A stretch of DNA of 64,000 bases from positions 29,175-93,174 of the forward strand of contig NZ_JTJL01000013.1 in NCBI RefSeq assembly GCF_001678495.1. Direction: 5' to 3'. Source of the DNA: Gallibacterium salpingitidis (lineage in GTDB: Bacteria > Pseudomonadota > Gammaproteobacteria > Enterobacterales > Pasteurellaceae). Both the position numbers and the translations under genes were made by a program. Position 1 is the first letter of the stretch. Every line of letters starts with the position of its first letter. Positions 60,654-64,000 of the stretch are shown here, piece by piece. The notes below the pieces were generated by a model. The model saw only the letters and a list, made by a program, of their open reading frames with translations, was not told where the DNA came from and searched no databases.

Positions 60654-60702
60654 TTTTTCCTAATTTTAATCTAACTTTTCTACTTTGATAAATATCCGTC
60701 CT

Positions 60703-60736
60703 ACCTACAGCAGATTAAGACAAATTTGCTGTAGGT
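60703..60736 (+). promoter_or_regulatory. Leader hairpin upstream of tpsB
   Basis: Perfect 10-bp inverted repeat ACCTACAGCA (60703-60712) and TGCTGTAGGT (60727-60736) in the predicted 5' leader, 35 bases before the tpsB start. The following GTTTTGGTTGT is only weakly T-rich. It may act as an attenuator, mRNA stabiliser or protein site. Confidence 0.5.
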
Positions 60737-60770
60737 GTTTTGGTTGTATGAATGAGTAATTGAGGACAGT

Positions 60771-62441
60771 ATGAAACTAACTAATATGCAAAAAATAAAG
60801 CGGTTTGCTTGTATAACTTCTTGTTTAGGGTGTTTACCTGTATTGGCACAAGGGGCGCAAACAACACCACCTAGCCAAAATTTGCCTTCTGCAGATAATC
60901 CAAGTTTACAATTGAACCGAGTGCAAGAGGAGTTAGAACGTCAACGATTACAACAACGAATTTCTAATGACAAACCGACAGCAAATATTAGTGGTCAATC
61001 TCGTTCAAAAACACAGAAAACCCTACCTGATATCCGCTTTCAACTTAATGGTATCAATCTTCCTGCCTCACAAATTCTCAGTAAAGAAGAGTTAAATACT
61101 GTCATCAATAAATATGTTGGACATGAGATTAGTTTAAGAGATTTATATATCATCGTAGATGAGATCAATGCGTTATATGATGCAAAAGGATATAGCAATG
61201 CGCGTGCGATTTTAACGCCACAAACTATCAAAAAGGGAGTAGTCAGCATTGATTTAGTTGAAGGTAAAACAGGAAATATTAAATTAACAGGTAATAATTC
61301 TACTAGAGAAGCTTATATCCTTAATCGCCTTAATCTTGTAAAAGGACAAGTCGCTAACTTAAATCAACTTAATGATGATTTAGTATTATTTAATGCGACT
61401 AATGATGCGCAATTAGCTTTAGTATTAAAAGCGGGTGAAGAGTTAGGTACTACTGATTACGGTATCCAAGTACAAGAGCCGCAACGTCATGTGATACGTT
61501 TTTTCAGTGATAATGCAGGCAGCGAAAATAATGGCCGCTATCGTTATGGGGTATCACTATATAATGCGAGTTTAACCGGAAATCGGGATGCATTCTCTGC
61601 GACTTTTATGGGATCAAAAGGTACACGTTCAGGAGCATTTTCCTATTTTGCTCCGATTAGTACCAGAGGAACAAAATTAGGCTTATCTTACAGTACTAAC
61701 CGCGTCAAAGTCGTATCAGGCGATTTAGAACCGCTTGATGTGGAAGGACGTGGTCATGCGATAGGGGTGTCATTAGTACACCCAATTCAAGTCACTAATA
61801 CTGTTAAGGCACAGGTAGGGCTTGAATATAACTATCAACGCTCAAAAACAGATTTTTCTTCAAATCCTTGGGTAGATGATAAAGGCAATAGTGTATCGGC
61901 TTTTTATGATCGCCTTTCTTATGGTGAGCGTTCGGCTTTCTATCAAAAATATAGTTACAAATATGGACGCAGTGTCAATATTCTTGAAGAAAATAATAGA
62001 TATGGAAAATTTGTAACTAACTATTTCTATCAAAAAGGATTTACCAATAATCAACTCTTTTCAGCACGATTAGATCTGCAATTAGCCTCTAAACATTATT
62101 TACCATCAGCGGAGCAATTCTACATTGGTGGAATGTACAGCGTACGTGGTTATGTTGAGAGTTTGCTTGGTGGCGATAACGGAGTTAATGCCAGTGTTGA
62201 ACATGCTATTCCAATTCTTGACGGCAAAGTAAATACCTATTTGTTTAGCGATTACGGCTATGTATGGGGAGAAAATGCTTATCAAGACAGAACTTTATGG
62301 AGTACTGGTATAGGTTTCAAAGGCTCAATTACCAAATATTTTTCATTTAATGCAGGCGTCGGTGTGCCTTTAAAAACAACAATTAATGATCAAGAAGTGG
62401 ATACAGCTCGCTTCCATTTCTCAGTTAATACCCAATTCTAA
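60771..62441 (+). CDS. Two-partner secretion outer membrane transporter (TpsB, ShlB/FhaC family)
   Basis: 556 residues. Signal peptide (MKLTNMQKIKRFACITSCLGC, then LPVLAQGAQ; cleavage near residue 29). A Gln/Arg-rich helix region (LNRVQEELERQRLQQRIS) plugs the pore as in FhaC. POTRA 1 and 2 cover about 85-215 (FQLNGINLPAS, ISLRDLYIIVDEINALYDAKGYSNARAIL, IDLVEGKTGNIKLTGN). The barrel follows, with the L6-type motif VRGY in MYSVRGYVESLLGG near 460 and a C-terminal Phe (VNTQF). It exports the TpsA protein encoded 23 bases downstream. Expression probably phase variable through the promoter G10. Confidence 0.95.
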   Translation: MKLTNMQKIKRFACITSCLGCLPVLAQGAQTTPPSQNLPSADNPSLQLNRVQEELERQRLQQRISNDKPTANISGQSRSKTQKTLPDIRFQLNGINLPASQILSKEELNTVINKYVGHEISLRDLYIIVDEINALYDAKGYSNARAILTPQTIKKGVVSIDLVEGKTGNIKLTGNNSTREAYILNRLNLVKGQVANLNQLNDDLVLFNATNDAQLALVLKAGEELGTTDYGIQVQEPQRHVIRFFSDNAGSENNGRYRYGVSLYNASLTGNRDAFSATFMGSKGTRSGAFSYFAPISTRGTKLGLSYSTNRVKVVSGDLEPLDVEGRGHAIGVSLVHPIQVTNTVKAQVGLEYNYQRSKTDFSSNPWVDDKGNSVSAFYDRLSYGERSAFYQKYSYKYGRSVNILEENNRYGKFVTNYFYQKGFTNNQLFSARLDLQLASKHYLPSAEQFYIGGMYSVRGYVESLLGGDNGVNASVEHAIPILDGKVNTYLFSDYGYVWGENAYQDRTLWSTGIGFKGSITKYFSFNAGVGVPLKTTINDQEVDTARFHFSVNTQF

Positions 62442-62464
62442 GCCCACGACAGGGAGATAATATT

Positions 62465-64000
62465 ATGAAACGTACTAACAAATATGCAAACAACATCAAA
62501 TTAACTTCTAAATCTTCATTAGCAATGAAATTGCTTGTGGCAATTACATCGGGCTTAGCTTTTATGCCGGGTATTTCTTGGGCTGATGAAATAACACAAA
62601 ATATTGAAACTACGAGTGGTACAACCTATAACAATTCAGTTAATGATATTTATGCACAAAGGATTGTTGGGAACACGATTGACAATAACCACATTGGAGT
62701 TAACGAGTTTAAGAAATTTGATGTTGGTTCTAGTCATGTTGTCAATATGCACTTTAAACAAGGTAATGAAAATGGTCAAAATGTTGGTAAGTTAGTTAAC
62801 CTTGTTGAAAGTAAAATTAATATTGCTGGTGCGGTTAATGCCATTAAAGATAATAAAGTGGGTGGCGATCTTTATTTCCTTAGTCCAAATGGTATGGCTG
62901 TAACTAGTTCTGGGGTGATTAATGCAGGATCATTAACTGTTTTAACTCCAGCGAAAATGCCAGAAAGTGATGGTGAAATTAGAAAAGTTGCTTATGAGGC
63001 GAATACGATTGCTTTGAATCCTAAGGGAGAGATTAGTATCGATGGACATATTAATATTACTGGAGAAGAGATAAGTGAAGTTGAAGATAATGAAAATGGA
63101 ACGAAAAAACTAGTCAAAAATGCAGGAAAAGTTAGATTACGTGCTGGTAAAAGTATCAACATAGGTTCAACTGCAAAAATTACTACAGGTATTGAAAAAG
63201 AAGCTTTTGGAGCAGTTGTTTCTTTAAACAATGAACAGAAGCAAGGAACTCGAAGAGAACTTGTGGCGAGAGTCAATGGTGATGGTGATATTGTTTTAGA
63301 TGTTTTATCTGAAGGTGGAGATGAGCATACAGCTAATATTGCTATAAAAAACGGTGCAACAGTCAAGGCTAAAGGTCATGTTGAGATTAAAGCTGCTGCC
63401 AAAGTGAAAGATGATGTGTCAGCAGAATCTTCAGCTAATGTTAAGATTGCAGGAAAGATCGAATCAGGAAAAAGTGTAAATATTTCTGCACAATCAGAAA
63501 GTAATGTTAGTGATGCGGATGTAGAAGACCTTTTAAATGCAGTATTCAAAGGAAAAGAGGTCTTGGATTTACTTGGCGTTGAAACTGGAGAAAGCGGTGT
63601 TGGTATTACATTAGCAGATATTAAAAATAATGCTGCGGTTGATATAGACAGTGGCGCTATTGTTGAAGCAAAAGAAGCATTAAGGGTAAATTCTGTAGCA
63701 AAAACTGAAGTTTCATTTAATGTATCTAGATCAGAAGAAGATAAATTAGCTCAATTACTTATAGTCAATACAAAAATTGATAATAAGTCTAATGTTAATG
63801 TTAACAGTAATACAACATTACGCTCAGTAGATAAACAAATTGAAATCTCTTCATTAGCAGATCACAAAATGAATATTGGCGCTGTAAGTAAAACGCCTAA
63901 ACCAGAAGCAGCAACAAAGGACAATAAATCAACAACTGGCACAACTACTGCTGGCACAGGAACGAATACTTCAGGTAAAACTGGTACAGGTACAGGTACA
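62465..64000 (+). CDS. Two-partner secreted exoprotein (TpsA, filamentous adhesin/leukotoxin-like), N-terminal part
   Basis: 512 codons, open to the window edge. Extended signal peptide with long basic lead (MKRTNKYANNIKLTSKSSLAMK, in two parts, then LLVAITSGLAFMPGISWA; cleavage after residue 38 or so). The TPS secretion domain follows, with IVGNTIDNNHIGVNEFKKF and GGDLYFLSPNGMAVTSSGVI, where the N-P/S-N-G-M block matches TPS haemagglutinin domains. Beta-helix-type repeats (VNISAQSESNV, VDIDSGAIVEAKEAL) continue to about residue 480. The nearest match I recall is the leukotoxin LktA-like filamentous adhesin group of Fusobacterium and relatives. Ends in a Thr/Gly-rich repeat at the window edge. 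C-terminus and activity unseen. Confidence 0.85.
   Translation, partial: MKRTNKYANNIKLTSKSSLAMKLLVAITSGLAFMPGISWADEITQNIETTSGTTYNNSVNDIYAQRIVGNTIDNNHIGVNEFKKFDVGSSHVVNMHFKQGNENGQNVGKLVNLVESKINIAGAVNAIKDNKVGGDLYFLSPNGMAVTSSGVINAGSLTVLTPAKMPESDGEIRKVAYEANTIALNPKGEISIDGHINITGEEISEVEDNENGTKKLVKNAGKVRLRAGKSINIGSTAKITTGIEKEAFGAVVSLNNEQKQGTRRELVARVNGDGDIVLDVLSEGGDEHTANIAIKNGATVKAKGHVEIKAAAKVKDDVSAESSANVKIAGKIESGKSVNISAQSESNVSDADVEDLLNAVFKGKEVLDLLGVETGESGVGITLADIKNNAAVDIDSGAIVEAKEALRVNSVAKTEVSFNVSRSEEDKLAQLLIVNTKIDNKSNVNVNSNTTLRSVDKQIEISSLADHKMNIGAVSKTPKPEAATKDNKSTTGTTTAGTGTNTSGKTGTGTGT
63983..64000 (+). repeat. GGTACA hexanucleotide repeat, continuing past the window
   Basis: Three perfect GGTACA copies (Gly-Thr) reach the last base of the window, after a looser Thr/Gly/Ser-rich stretch from 63931 (TTGTTTAGTGTNTSGKTG). 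The unit is a multiple of three, so copy changes would alter a linker length but keep the frame. Confidence 0.7.

Overview
The window looks like chromosome of a Pasteurellaceae bacterium (Haemophilus/Gallibacterium/Actinobacillus relatives). This rests on AT-rich DNA, gene groupings I recall from that family (adk-ampG-galE; thiBPQ followed by bioB; infA, wbaP, rmlB and an O-antigen ligase near each other), MutH with metJ/metR-style methionine control, and homopolymer-G contingency tracts. I cannot name the genus from the sequence alone.

Left flank (1-14.1 kb): an LPS glycosyltransferase pair (GT9 partial, GT8 with a G10 tract), then adk, an AmpG-like permease, galE and pflA, all on the minus strand. 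An AT-rich gap with three exact DnaA boxes follows, then mutH, a TerC-family protein, an AEC permease, and a TPP riboswitch in front of thiBPQ, then bioB. A Fic AMP-transferase gene is preceded by an array of palindromic repeats.

Surface polysaccharide island (about 14.2-41.9 kb): a DUF535/VirK-like gene, an IS150-type transposase remnant next to an intergenic G10 tract, an O-antigen ligase, infA, an exported protein of unknown function, wbaP, manC and two GT4 enzymes (minus strand). A long, visibly AT-richer plus-strand operon follows: wzm-wzt, an FkbM methyltransferase with coiled coil, a 1204-residue three-domain glycosyltransferase, gmd-rmd (GDP-D-rhamnose), GT2, epimerase, nucleotidyltransferase, a flippase-kinase fusion carrying G9, a HAD phosphatase, GtrA and a polytopic transferase. 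The island makes sense as an ABC-transporter-dependent, D-rhamnose/mannose-containing glycan with a separate Gtr-like side-branch or cap pathway. A 3' scrap of a second wbaP sits before rmlB and marks where this cassette replaced or interrupted an older wbaP-rmlB locus.

At 42.4-45.8 kb, between rmlB and lnt, lies a tightly coupled two-gene module: a helical-repeat protein and a protein with an N-terminal PD-(D/E)XK-type nuclease signature. I recognise neither by name. It is the best candidate here for an undescribed defence-like system.

Right flank (46-64 kb): lnt, corC, argD, tldD, rng, metE/metR (divergent, with a MetJ operator), a YeaL-like gene, tRNA-Leu(CAA), a siderophore esterase and TonB receptor pair with a Fur box, and a two-partner secretion locus (tpsB, then tpsA running off the window). 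The tpsB promoter has a G10 tract filling the spacer between a -35-like element and a perfect -10, so expression of the secreted adhesin/toxin is very probably phase variable. With tracts in the LPS GT8 gene and the flippase-kinase gene, the window shows several independent on/off switches acting on cell-surface structures.
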